Origin: a virus
Length of the DNA stretch: 45,970 nt
Direction: 5' to 3' (one strand)
Virus record (IMG/VR): IMGVR_UViG_3300010885_027340
Span: 1-45,970 of that record
Both the position numbers and the translations under genes were made by a program. The notes below the pieces were generated by a model, which was not told where the DNA came from, made no database searches, and saw only the letters and a program-made list of their open reading frames with translations. This document shows positions 17,569-25,538 of this stretch, piece by piece (positions within the stretch are counted from its first letter, which is position 1; each line of letters begins with the position of its first letter).

Positions 17569-18207
17569 ATGGCAATTTCATCATTAAACAACTTTACAGT
17601 TCCGTTAGAAAGCGGAGCTGGATCACAAGGCTTGTTAATGCCAAAACTAAAGTATCGCTTCCGCGTTACACTAATTGGTTTTGGCGTTACAGCTGGCAAC
17701 GCTACTGAATTAACTAAACAGGTAATTTCCTGCGGTAGACCAAATCTATCATTTGAAAATATCGAAATCCCAGTGTACAACAGCAAAGTACATATTGCTG
17801 GTAAGCACACATGGCAAGACATTGCTTTAGAAGTTCGTGACGATGTTAACGGAAACGTAAGCAAACTTGTTGGCGAACAGTTACAGAAACAATTTGACTT
17901 CTTAGAGCAAAGTTCTGCAGCAGCTGGTATTGATTACAAATTTACAACTAAGATTGAAATCACAGACGGCGGCAACGGAAACAATGCACCTGCTATCCTT
18001 GAAACATGGGAATGCTATGGTTGCTACTTGCTAAGTGCAAACTATCAAAACTTGAGTTACAGCGAAAATGCTGCCGCTACTATTTCACTTGGTATCAAGT
18101 ATGATAACGCAAGTCAAGTTGGTGGTGGTGCTGGTGTTGGTATTACAACAGGTCTTGGAAGAAGCGTAGCCGCTGCTTCTATGACAACCGGTCCAGGCAA
18201 GGCATAA
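17569..18207 (+). CDS. 19: Tail tube protein, gp19-like
   Basis: 212 aa. 'MPKLKYRFRVTLIGFGV', 'LTKQVISCGRPNLSFENIEIPVYNSKVHIAGKHTWQDIALEVRDDV' and 'ETWECYGCYLLSANYQNLSYSENAAATISLGIKYDNA' are the conserved blocks of the T4 gp19 tube fold. The protein polymerises as hexameric rings to form the DNA conduit inside the sheath. It has an AAGGA site upstream and is followed directly by a strong intrinsic terminator, so gp18-gp19 form a two-gene unit. The Gly-rich and Ala-rich C-terminal tail after the fold (from 'VGGGAGVGITTGLG') is not needed for the core. Confidence 0.92.
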   Translation: MAISSLNNFTVPLESGAGSQGLLMPKLKYRFRVTLIGFGVTAGNATELTKQVISCGRPNLSFENIEIPVYNSKVHIAGKHTWQDIALEVRDDVNGNVSKLVGEQLQKQFDFLEQSSAAAGIDYKFTTKIEITDGGNGNNAPAILETWECYGCYLLSANYQNLSYSENAAATISLGIKYDNASQVGGGAGVGITTGLGRSVAAASMTTGPGKA

Positions 18208-18208
18208 T

Positions 18209-18235
18209 AAAAAAGGCTGGCAACAGCCTTTTTTT
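18209..18235 (+). terminator. Rho-independent terminator after gp19
   Basis: Stem AAAAAAGGCTG / CAGCCTTTTTT with a GCAA loop, followed by a run of T. It starts two bases after the gp19 stop codon. Confidence 0.9.
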
Positions 18236-18272
18236 ACGGCTAATCATTAAATACGTATATTATAATAATCAA

Positions 18273-18278
18273 TAAATA
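18273..18278 (+). promoter_or_regulatory. Late-type promoter, leaderless geometry
   Basis: AATAAATA ends 6 nt before the ATG at 18284, with no ribosome-binding site between. A second TAAATA lies upstream at 18248-18253. Confidence 0.65.
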
Positions 18279-18283
18279 ATAGT

Positions 18284-19351
18284 ATGACCAGTAAGGCTTG
18301 GAATCAATTTGTATCGGGTGCCACTAACCCACGAGGCAATGTTGGAGATTTTCAACATGCTGCCCGCTTAATTACGGACAGCGATTTTAGATTAGCACCT
18401 AAATCTAAATATCTTTATCACGTATCGTTTAATATTAACACTAATGCTCTTAAAAGTTTAAACTTTACATATCAGCATCAAAACGAAATCAACATGTTAG
18501 TCAAGGCTGCTGAACTGCCTAAGTTTCAGATTGCTACAGAAACACTAAATCAATACAATAGAAAAAAAGTAGTACAGAATAAAATAGATTATCAAAATAT
18601 CACTATTAGATTTCACGACGATAACCTCGGAGTTGTTGGTCAACTGTGGCAGAACTATTACGGCTACTACTATGCAGATAGTACAGCAGCCGGTAATTTT
18701 GCAGCCTACAATAGAAATGCAATGTTAGCACCTACGTTTATGGGTGCAAGATACGGACTTGATAATAACAGTTCAATACCTTTCTTTAATAGTATTACTA
18801 TATTTCAGCTTGCAAAACGAGCCTACTATGGATACAAGTTGATAAATCCAATGATTACGCAGTGGAATCATGACAGTCTTGACTCTGCTAATAATCAACC
18901 AGGTGAGCAGTCTATGACGTTAGCCTACGAAGCAGTGGCTTATAGTACAGGCAATGTTCAACAAGGTGATCCTCCAGGATTTGCTCAAGAGCATTACGAT
19001 CATACACCGAGCCCGCTGAGTATTTACGGTGGCGGCACACGAACGTTATTTGGTAGCGGTGGTGTACTTGCAGGAGCCGAGGCTGTATTTGGAGCATTAG
19101 GCAGTGGCAAGGCCTTTGACAGCCCTGCTAACTTTATTACTACTGCTATCGCCGCAGTCAACACTTATAAAAATGCCAAGACGTTAGGTAAGGCAGGTGT
19201 AACTTCTGAATTAACTGGTATGGCAATTAGAGGATTATCTAATGCTGCAACCATTGGATTAAGTGGTATTCAAAATACAAGTTTTCCAATAAACAATCCG
19301 GCTAATGTAACAACTGCAACACCACGTAACTTGCTTGGAGGCGGTCCGTAA
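18284..19351 (+). CDS. Tube-fold baseplate/tail protein, probably gp54-like
   Basis: 355 aa. The first ~230 residues show a tube-like pattern: 'LYHVSFNINTNAL', 'NEINMLVKAAELPKFQIATETLNQYNRKKVVQNKIDYQNITIRFHDDNLGVVGQLWQNYYGYYY', then 'MTLAYEAVAYSTGNV'. This order (a LP.f...ET.N.YNR.k strand, then an I.f.DD strand) is seen in T4 gp19, gp48 and gp54, where gp54 nucleates tube polymerisation on the baseplate. The C-terminal ~100 residues are Gly/Ala-rich and helical, also as in gp54. It overlaps the next start by one base. A gp48-type or other tube-junction role is possible. Confidence 0.6.
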   Translation: MTSKAWNQFVSGATNPRGNVGDFQHAARLITDSDFRLAPKSKYLYHVSFNINTNALKSLNFTYQHQNEINMLVKAAELPKFQIATETLNQYNRKKVVQNKIDYQNITIRFHDDNLGVVGQLWQNYYGYYYADSTAAGNFAAYNRNAMLAPTFMGARYGLDNNSSIPFFNSITIFQLAKRAYYGYKLINPMITQWNHDSLDSANNQPGEQSMTLAYEAVAYSTGNVQQGDPPGFAQEHYDHTPSPLSIYGGGTRTLFGSGGVLAGAEAVFGALGSGKAFDSPANFITTAIAAVNTYKNAKTLGKAGVTSELTGMAIRGLSNAATIGLSGIQNTSFPINNPANVTTATPRNLLGGGP

Positions 19352-19719
19352 TGTCTATAAATTTACCAGTATCAGAACCTAAAGACAGTGGCGAAGAAGT
19401 TAAAACATTCTTTGATAAATTCTTTAGACAGCAAATAACATTCCCGTCAAATCAGATAGATGCTATTGTTGGCTATTTTTTAAAAAGAGGCTTCGATGAA
19501 AACTCTGCACGTAGTACGGGCATTGTATTGTTAAATCAAGCTAAGTTAGATAACATAAGCGTCTTTCAACTTATTGATACTCTTAAAGGGCTCAACGATG
19601 TGCAATTAAGTTCTGTAGTAACTGAAGTGCTAAATGCATATAGAGAGAAAACCAGTACACTGGGTTTTAAAATTTTAACAGTAGAAGAAACAGTTGAAAG
19701 TCGCAACATACGAGCATGA
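19351..19719 (+). CDS. Conserved phage protein, unknown
   Basis: 122 aa. I do not recognise a family with known function. It looks all-helical: 'EVKTFFDKFFRQQITFPSNQIDAIVGYFLKRGFDENSARSTGIVLLNQAKLDNISVFQLIDTLKGL', then 'LSSVVTEVLNAYREKTSTLGFK'. Genes of this size and style sit near tail and head-completion genes in T4-like cyanophages, and this one lies between the gp54-like gene and gp4 with overlaps at both ends (1 nt and 4 nt). A virion assembly or structural role is likely but not shown. Confidence 0.75.
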   Translation: MSINLPVSEPKDSGEEVKTFFDKFFRQQITFPSNQIDAIVGYFLKRGFDENSARSTGIVLLNQAKLDNISVFQLIDTLKGLNDVQLSSVVTEVLNAYREKTSTLGFKILTVEETVESRNIRA

Positions 19720-20150
19720 GTCGTTTTGCACAGGGCAAGTATACCGTAGCAAACCCAGAAAAGTATGTAGGTAAGAAAAATCCTACATACAGAAGTTCTT
19801 GGGAATTGCATTTTATGCGATTTTGCGATACTACTCCCAGCATACAAAAATGGGCCAGCGAAGCAATATCAATACCTTATAGATGCCCTATTACCGGAAA
19901 GAGCACAATTTATATCCCGGATTTTTTTATTCAATACGTAGACAAGGCCAGCAAGATGCATGTAGAACTTATTGAAATAAAACCCCAGAATCAAACACTA
20001 CATGAAAAAGTAGGTAAAAATCGAAACAATCAAATCCAGTATGTAAGAAATATAGCTAAATGGCGAGCAGCCCAAGCATGGTGTAAAAATCAAGGAATCA
20101 AATTCAGAATCATCAACGAACAAGACTTATTCCACACTGGTAGAAATTGA
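19716..20150 (+). CDS. 4: Head completion protein, gp4-like
   Basis: 144 aa. It aligns along its length with T4 gp4: 'NPTYRSSWELHFMRFCDTTPSIQKWASEAISIPY' corresponds to 'KITYRSNWEKFFFEWLDKNPEIIAWGSETAVIPY', 'YIPDFFIQYVD...VELIEIKP' to 'YFMDIWMKDSS...FIEIKP', and 'KWRAAQAWCKNQGIKFRIINEQDL' to 'KWKAAQSLAEKRGIKFRILTEDGL'. The D...EIKP arrangement is that of a nuclease-like fold (E.K motif). gp4 is needed to make filled heads competent for tail joining. It overlaps the previous gene by 4 nt. Confidence 0.92.
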   Translation: MSRFAQGKYTVANPEKYVGKKNPTYRSSWELHFMRFCDTTPSIQKWASEAISIPYRCPITGKSTIYIPDFFIQYVDKASKMHVELIEIKPQNQTLHEKVGKNRNNQIQYVRNIAKWRAAQAWCKNQGIKFRIINEQDLFHTGRN

Positions 20151-20160
20151 TAAGTATTGT

Positions 20161-20640
20161 ATGACAAAAAAACTTGAAGAACTATTAAACTTGCCCGAGA
20201 GCAAAAAAATTGTTAAACAAGCTGAAAAGGCTGTTGAAAAACAAGCGGCACAGCCATTACTGCGAGACTTATCAGAATTTGATAAAATCAGCGCAGCCTT
20301 GCCGCATGTTAAAGGTCTTGGCGATATTGCTGATGGCGAGTTAGATGCTCTGGCACAACGTGCAACTGATGCCTACGACGATCTTATGGATCTGGGTATG
20401 AATGTTGATAGCCGCTACTCAGGACGCATATTTGAAGTTGCCGGTACAATGCTTAAGAATGCAATTGATGCAAAAAATGCTAAACTTGATAAAAAGTTAA
20501 AAATGATTGAGTTGCAGTTAAAGAAACAACAAATAGATCAAAAAGCTGGCAATGAAGACAGCATAGACATCCAAGGTAGTGGAGTTATTATTTCAGATCG
20601 TAATAGTTTGATTGAAAAACTTAAAAATATGAATAAATAA
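20161..20640 (+). CDS. 16: Terminase small subunit, gp16-like
   Basis: 159 aa. A central coiled-coil-type helix ('DALAQRATDAYDDLMDLGMNVDSRYSGRIFEVAGTMLKNAIDAKNAKLDKKLKMIELQLKKQQID') corresponds to the oligomerising core of T4 gp16. The C-terminal 'GSGVIISDRNSLIEKLKN' matches the gp16 'NATVFMGSPTELMDEIGD' block. It binds DNA and regulates the gp17 motor in packaging. gp17 lies two genes downstream. No good ribosome-binding site is visible. GATAAGTATTGT precedes the ATG and could be a degenerate late box 5 nt away. Confidence 0.82.
   Translation: MTKKLEELLNLPESKKIVKQAEKAVEKQAAQPLLRDLSEFDKISAALPHVKGLGDIADGELDALAQRATDAYDDLMDLGMNVDSRYSGRIFEVAGTMLKNAIDAKNAKLDKKLKMIELQLKKQQIDQKAGNEDSIDIQGSGVIISDRNSLIEKLKNMNK
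20634..20639 (+). promoter_or_regulatory. Late-type promoter box TAAATA at the end of gp16
   Basis: AATAAATA overlaps the gp16 stop codon. The predicted start is near 20645, leaving a 12-nt leader with CAGGA before the ATG at 20657. Confidence 0.5.
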
Positions 20641-20656
20641 GGTATCAGGATATATT

Positions 20657-21271
20657 ATGAAATCATTTACAGAATACTTACAAGAAAGCATAGAAGAAAA
20701 GAAATATGCTTTTAAAATTAAATTAGCAGGAGAATTGCCTGACCATTGCGAAGATTGCATGGAAACAGCCATGCAACAATATAAGGTTAGCAAATTTGCC
20801 AAAGGCAAGAGTACTCCTATTCAAGCTAACCTATTAGACTTTCCTAATGTAAAAAATGCCAGCATGACAGTGTTTGAAGTAGAATTAGATTATCCTACAA
20901 CCAGCGCAGTGTTATCTGAACTAATTGCTAATTCAACGGGGATCCCAAGAGACAACGTTAAAATTAGAACTCCGCTTGAAGAGGCAAATTTTGAAATTGA
21001 AACTGAGAACATGGACACTGTTGCCGATGGTAAGTCATTATTATCACAAGAGTACACCAAAGAAAATAATCAAAGTCTTGTAGGCGAAAAGTATATTAGC
21101 TCGTTTCTCAAAGACCTTGCCAAAGCAAGAAAAGATACAGAGCCGACACAAGTTAAAGGTGTCAACGAAAAGTTATTAGCATCAAAGATGCATAAAGAGA
21201 AGCAAGAGGTAATGCCTAAGGCAGGTCCTGCAAAAAGTCTATTTGCTTCCAAACAAAAGGAAACAAAATGA
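20657..21271 (+). CDS. Putative internal or prohead-associated protein
   Basis: 204 aa, unknown family. The N-terminus 'MKSFTEYLQESIEE' closely resembles T4 capsid-targeting peptides such as the 'MKTYQEFI.E' of internal proteins, with possible prohead-protease sites after 'LQE' and 'IEE'. A compact middle domain ('FKIKLAGELPDHCEDCMETAMQQYKVSKF', 'ASMTVFEVELDYPTTSAVLSELIANSTGIPRDNVKI') may be a ferredoxin-like fold with a CxxC pair. The C-terminal third is Lys/Glu-rich and probably flexible. It lies between gp16 and gp17 and overlaps the next gene by 4 nt. Confidence 0.75.
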   Translation: MKSFTEYLQESIEEKKYAFKIKLAGELPDHCEDCMETAMQQYKVSKFAKGKSTPIQANLLDFPNVKNASMTVFEVELDYPTTSAVLSELIANSTGIPRDNVKIRTPLEEANFEIETENMDTVADGKSLLSQEYTKENNQSLVGEKYISSFLKDLAKARKDTEPTQVKGVNEKLLASKMHKEKQEVMPKAGPAKSLFASKQKETK

Positions 21272-21879
21272 ACTTTCAAGAATTAATGCAACGAATGACC
21301 GATTTAGAGCGTCCAGTCACTGAAGAACCAAATGAAGGCAATGCATTTAGCGGCGCACTTGATGCCGCCAAAGACGCCGGCAAAGATGAATTTGAAGTCG
21401 ACGGCAAAACTTTTCAGGTAAAAGAACAAGAAGTTGAAGGCTGTGGCGATATGCCTGGAATGGCAAACATGCCTAATGGCATGATGGGTATGAGAAATCC
21501 TGGCCAACAAGACTCTGTTAACATGAATGTCAGTTTAAATGCAGCCGGCAGCGGCGGCATCCGTGACTTAATGGGCATACTAAAGAACATTGAAGATGCT
21601 GACAGCGACATGGGTGATCCAGAAGTTATTATTAAAAAAATGTCCTACCCAGGCATGGACCAACATGACGACGAAGGTCCTGGTCAATCAATTATTGGTC
21701 AAGAAGAATTAGCCAATGCACCCGATGAGATGTACCTTCCGCACAACTTCGATGCAGGAGCAGATCTAAACAGACCTAAGGCCGCATATCCTGCTGCTCA
21801 AAGAGGTGACAATCCAATGGCAGTTGAACAGATTGCTGATCGCTTAGCCGGCCTTTACGAAAACATAAAAGCAAGATAA
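21268..21879 (+). CDS. Met/Gly/Asp-rich conserved phage protein, unknown
   Basis: 203 aa. It opens with 'MNFQELMQRMTDLERPV', contains 'GALDAAKDAGKDEFEVDGKTFQVKE', then a low-complexity Met/Gly/Pro/Asn stretch ('DMPGMANMPNGMMGMRNPG'), and ends with 'NPMAVEQIADRLAGLYENIKAR', a C-terminal helix I have the impression is common in phage proteins next to terminase genes. No catalytic motif is seen. It is the last gene before a strong terminator, so it closes the gp54-like/gp4/gp16 operon. A scaffold or packaging-associated role is possible but unproven. Confidence 0.72.
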   Translation: MNFQELMQRMTDLERPVTEEPNEGNAFSGALDAAKDAGKDEFEVDGKTFQVKEQEVEGCGDMPGMANMPNGMMGMRNPGQQDSVNMNVSLNAAGSGGIRDLMGILKNIEDADSDMGDPEVIIKKMSYPGMDQHDDEGPGQSIIGQEELANAPDEMYLPHNFDAGADLNRPKAAYPAAQRGDNPMAVEQIADRLAGLYENIKAR

Positions 21880-21912
21880 CCAGTGCAGCTTAGGGCGATT
21901 AAGGCCCTGCTC

Positions 21913-21940
21913 AAATAGCTCCTTCGGGAGCTATTTTTTT
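21913..21940 (+). terminator. Rho-independent terminator with UUCG tetraloop before gp17
   Basis: Ten-base-pair stem AAATAGCTCC / GGAGCTATTT with a TTCG loop and a seven-to-eight-base T run. A weaker hairpin-forming stretch lies just upstream at about 21885-21910. Confidence 0.95.
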
Positions 21941-21943
21941 CGT

Positions 21944-21949
21944 TAAATA
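21944..21949 (+). promoter_or_regulatory. Late-type promoter, leaderless geometry
   Basis: GTTAAATA starts four bases after the terminator T run and ends 6 nt before the ATG of gp17 at 21955. No ribosome-binding site fits between. Confidence 0.65.
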
Positions 21950-21954
21950 ACTAC

Positions 21955-23550
21955 ATGTCAACAAAAAGTTTAGATGGTGTCCTAACTAAAAAGGCACACA
22001 CAAAAGAATCGTTTACTGAAAAATATATTCAGGACCTGTCAGCGTGTTCAATGGATTCTGGTTATCATTATTTTTGTGAAAACTTTTTTCACATACAACA
22101 TCCAGTCAAAGGCAAAATGTTATTTCACCCGTTTGAGTTTCAAACACGACTATTAGATGCATATCACGGGCATAGATTTAATATTAATATGCTACCTCGA
22201 CAAATGGGCAAGACAACTTGTGCCGCGGGTTATTTGCTATGGTATGCTATGTTTCACCCTGATCAAACAATTTTAATTTCAGCTCATAAGTATACCGGGT
22301 CGCAAGAAATTATGCAACGTATACGTTATGCTTACGAGTTATGCCCCGATCATATACGATGCGGTGTTGTTAACTACAATAAAGGTAGTATAGAATTTGA
22401 TAACGGGTCACGTATTGTTTCTACTACAACTACAGGCAACACTGGTCGTGGTATGTCTATCTCGTTGTTATACTGCGATGAGTTTGCATTTGTACCGCCT
22501 AACATTGCTGATGAATTTTGGACTTCAATCTCTCCTACATTAGCCACTGGTGGTAAAGCTATTATTACCTCAACACCTAACAGTGACGAAGATACATTTG
22601 CTATTATCTGGAAAGAAGCCAACAAGAAGTTTGACGAATTTGGTAACGAACAACTTGTCGGAATTAACGGATTCTTTCCGTTTACTTGTGCATGGAGTGA
22701 GCATCCTGATCGTGACGAAGTTTGGGAAAAAACCGAACGTGGAAGAATTGGCGAGGAACGATTCCGTCGAGAATACAACTGCGAATTCTTAGTCTACGAC
22801 GAAACACTGATTAACAGTATTTGTCTTGCTGGCTTAGAAGGAAAAGAACCTGTTAGTAGAATGGGGCAAACACGTTGGTATAAAACTATAAACAAAGAAT
22901 CTATATACGTAGTAACTCTTGACCCCAGTCTTGGCACAGGGGGCAACTCTGCCGCTATTGAAGTATTCGAGTTACCCAGCTTTACTCAAGTAGCAGAGTG
23001 GCAACATAATCTAACACCAATACAAGGACAAATTAGGGTTCTTAGAGATATTTTAAAGTATATCGGGGAAGAATTAGGTGACGGAGTTTCAAACAATCTT
23101 TATTGGTCTATTGAAAATAACACAGTCGGCGAAGCAGGATTAGTATGTATTAAAGATATAGGCGAAGAGAATTTCAACGGATTATTTGTCAGCGAGCCAG
23201 TACGCAAAGGCCATGTACGTAAATTCCGCAAAGGATTCAATACTACTCACGGTAGTAAAATTGGTGCAAGTGCCAGGTTAAAATACCTAATTGAAAGTGG
23301 AAAAATGAAGATAAATTCTAAGCCCTTGATATCTGAATTAAAAACGTTTATAGCTACCGGAGTAACATTTAAAGCTAAATCAGGCGAACAAGATGACTTA
23401 GTCAGCGCATTACTGCTAATGGTCCGACTGAGTCAAGTATTAGCAGACTGGGATGTTAGGGTATTTGATACTATTACAACAGGCGATGCATTTAGTGACG
23501 ACGATTGGGAAATGCCGATGCCTATCTTTATTTCGTCTAATTTAGGATAA
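21955..23550 (+). CDS. 17: Terminase large subunit, gp17-like
   Basis: 531 aa. ATPase domain: Walker A 'RQMGKTT' (82-88), Walker B and catalytic Glu 'LLYCDEF' (171-177), coupling motif 'TSTPN' (205-209). C-terminal RNase H-fold nuclease: 'VVTLDPSLGTGGNSAAIEVF' (first Asp), 'YWSIENN' (Glu) and 'GEQDDLVSALLLMV' (last Asp). The enzyme pumps DNA into the prohead and cuts the concatemer. It is slightly shorter than T4 gp17 (610 aa). It is set off from the upstream operon by a terminator and starts with no leader, which suggests its own late transcript. Confidence 0.96.
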   Translation: MSTKSLDGVLTKKAHTKESFTEKYIQDLSACSMDSGYHYFCENFFHIQHPVKGKMLFHPFEFQTRLLDAYHGHRFNINMLPRQMGKTTCAAGYLLWYAMFHPDQTILISAHKYTGSQEIMQRIRYAYELCPDHIRCGVVNYNKGSIEFDNGSRIVSTTTTGNTGRGMSISLLYCDEFAFVPPNIADEFWTSISPTLATGGKAIITSTPNSDEDTFAIIWKEANKKFDEFGNEQLVGINGFFPFTCAWSEHPDRDEVWEKTERGRIGEERFRREYNCEFLVYDETLINSICLAGLEGKEPVSRMGQTRWYKTINKESIYVVTLDPSLGTGGNSAAIEVFELPSFTQVAEWQHNLTPIQGQIRVLRDILKYIGEELGDGVSNNLYWSIENNTVGEAGLVCIKDIGEENFNGLFVSEPVRKGHVRKFRKGFNTTHGSKIGASARLKYLIESGKMKINSKPLISELKTFIATGVTFKAKSGEQDDLVSALLLMVRLSQVLADWDVRVFDTITTGDAFSDDDWEMPMPIFISSNLG

Positions 23551-23553
23551 ATA
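23548..23553 (+). promoter_or_regulatory. Late-type promoter, leaderless geometry
   Basis: GATAAATA overlaps the gp17 stop codon and ends 6 nt before the ATG at 23559; there is no ribosome-binding site. Confidence 0.62.
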
Positions 23554-23558
23554 TTAAT

Positions 23559-25535
23559 ATGGACAAAAATCTCAACAACATTGCTGAAGAACTATTTGGT
23601 AAACTACGCACACAATTCCCTAAAGTACAAATGGGAGATGAAGAAAGTAACGTAACCGATGAAGAAAAAGCTGCGCGAGTATTCAAATTTGAATATACCA
23701 GCGACAAAGCTATTCTTGGCAACGTTAACGTAAGTATTTCAGATAAAGACGGATTAGTTGTTATCTACTCTAACGATATTGTTGAAGGTCAAGACGAATA
23801 TGTTAAAAATAAATTCTTTAATTTTTTACAAGAACTTAGAGAATTTGCTAAACAACGTTTTATGAATTTCGACACACGAGATATTTCTAAAAGCAATTTA
23901 GAAAAACGAGATTACGAATACATGGCAAACAAACACGGAGAAGGCACGATGTCTGAAAGTAAATTATTTGGAACCAGCAGAACCAGCTATCAACAACTGG
24001 GTGATGCTAAACTTATTGTGAAGCATAGTGCTCCGGTAAATTTTGAAAATCCAGCGGGCCGCGCACAGCGTATCGAAAGCATCTACATTGAGAATGCTCA
24101 AGGCGAAAGATTTAAATACCCGTTCAAACACTTAAACGGTGCAAGAGCATTGGCTACTCATGTGGCACATGGCGGTAATCCGTACGATTCCATCGGTGGA
24201 TATGTTATTGGTCTAAGTGAAGAATTAAACAATTTAAGAATGTTTAAAAGCTATGTAGATCGTAATCCTGTAGTAAGTGAAGCTATGGGCAGTATTCAAA
24301 GTAAAGTGCTTGAAAGAATCGACAGTGTTAAAAAAGAAATACACAATTTGCAAAACTCTGCCCGATACTCAGCATTTGCTGAATCATTTGAGGAAAGTCA
24401 ATCTGCCGATATTCCCGAAGACATAATGAACGATTGGATTGATCGTTTAACTATTCGCACATTTAACGAAGAACTTAAAAACGTATTTCCGTATATTTTT
24501 AAACTCATAGACGAGAGTGATATTCCTGTTAAGGATCTTACTATAGAGGACTTAGTTACAGAAGAAGAATGTAAAGTATGCGGCATGGATCCTTGCGATT
24601 GCGACCATGCTGAGACTAAAGAAGTTAAAGAATTTGCAGACTACGAAAGACAGTTAAGTAGAATTCTTGGCGAACGCACCGACATTTTTAGCGATCAAGA
24701 AGAAAGCAAACAAGCTGCCATTGATAAACTAAATCAGTTAATAACACAGCCAATGCCTGTAGGTACTGATGGCAACAATGCAACAGAAAGTCTAACTGAT
24801 GTTATTGATGACGACGAGCTTATGGATGTATTTAGAGAACTTGCTGATGTTAATCCAGAGCAAGATGTACGTTCACTTATAAAAGATTATATTGAAATTA
24901 AAGATAAAGAAAACGGCACAGACGTTTTATCGGCAATACAATTTCCAAATGACTTAGATGCAGAAGCACCTGAAGTTCCTGCAGAGCCAGCAGCAGAAGT
25001 TCCTGCAGAAGCACCTCCGGTAGAGCCAGCGCAGGCAGTACCCGCAGAACAACCTGCGCCAGTAGCTGAAGAAAAAGAAGATCCACCGTTTGATGGTCCT
25101 TACAAAAAGCCAGGCGACAATAAAGACAAGTTTGGCAATACTGTCAAAAATCCTGCACGTCACGCTGCCAAGAAAGGCATGGCCGCTGCCATTGCCAAAG
25201 CAAAGAAAGCTGGCGCAACCGCAGAAACAATTATTCGTATTGCTGGTGAAGAAATGACATTAGGTGAAGCAATTACCAAAGCAGGTATGAAAGTTGAAGA
25301 TATTTTTGGTAATAAAAAAGAAGCTGCTGCCAATGAACTTATCGAATTCGTTAAATCAATGTTTAACAGAGAAGAAGGAACGTTTCCAAAAGGTGAGACA
25401 GGTGTACTAATTGCCTGTGAGAAAAAGTTTGGCGAAGGCTCTGTTCCTGTAGCACAACAAATAATTGAAAAATTACAAGGTGCAGTTGAATCTCAAAGAA
25501 TTAGAGAACTTGCCGGAATAATACAGCAAAGGTAA
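23559..25535 (+). CDS. Large virion-associated-type protein, unknown
   Basis: 658 aa, acidic, resembling large conserved proteins next to terminase in marine T4-like phages. Residues ~1-110 are compact ('ARVFKFEYTSDKAILGNVNVSISDKDGLVVIYSNDI'). Residues ~120-240 include 'LFGTSRTSYQQLGDAKLIVKHSAPVNFENPAGRAQRIESIYIENAQGERFKYP', a second fold. Near 338-350, 'CKVCGMDPCDCDH' is a probable zinc-binding cluster. Residues ~470-508 are a Pro/Ala/Glu linker, followed by a basic Ala/Lys segment ('RHAAKKGMAAAIAKAKKAGA') and a helical C-terminal domain. The function is unknown; it may be a virion or packaging component. Confidence 0.82.
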   Translation: MDKNLNNIAEELFGKLRTQFPKVQMGDEESNVTDEEKAARVFKFEYTSDKAILGNVNVSISDKDGLVVIYSNDIVEGQDEYVKNKFFNFLQELREFAKQRFMNFDTRDISKSNLEKRDYEYMANKHGEGTMSESKLFGTSRTSYQQLGDAKLIVKHSAPVNFENPAGRAQRIESIYIENAQGERFKYPFKHLNGARALATHVAHGGNPYDSIGGYVIGLSEELNNLRMFKSYVDRNPVVSEAMGSIQSKVLERIDSVKKEIHNLQNSARYSAFAESFEESQSADIPEDIMNDWIDRLTIRTFNEELKNVFPYIFKLIDESDIPVKDLTIEDLVTEEECKVCGMDPCDCDHAETKEVKEFADYERQLSRILGERTDIFSDQEESKQAAIDKLNQLITQPMPVGTDGNNATESLTDVIDDDELMDVFRELADVNPEQDVRSLIKDYIEIKDKENGTDVLSAIQFPNDLDAEAPEVPAEPAAEVPAEAPPVEPAQAVPAEQPAPVAEEKEDPPFDGPYKKPGDNKDKFGNTVKNPARHAAKKGMAAAIAKAKKAGATAETIIRIAGEEMTLGEAITKAGMKVEDIFGNKKEAAANELIEFVKSMFNREEGTFPKGETGVLIACEKKFGEGSVPVAQQIIEKLQGAVESQRIRELAGIIQQR

Positions 25536-25538
25536 TAT

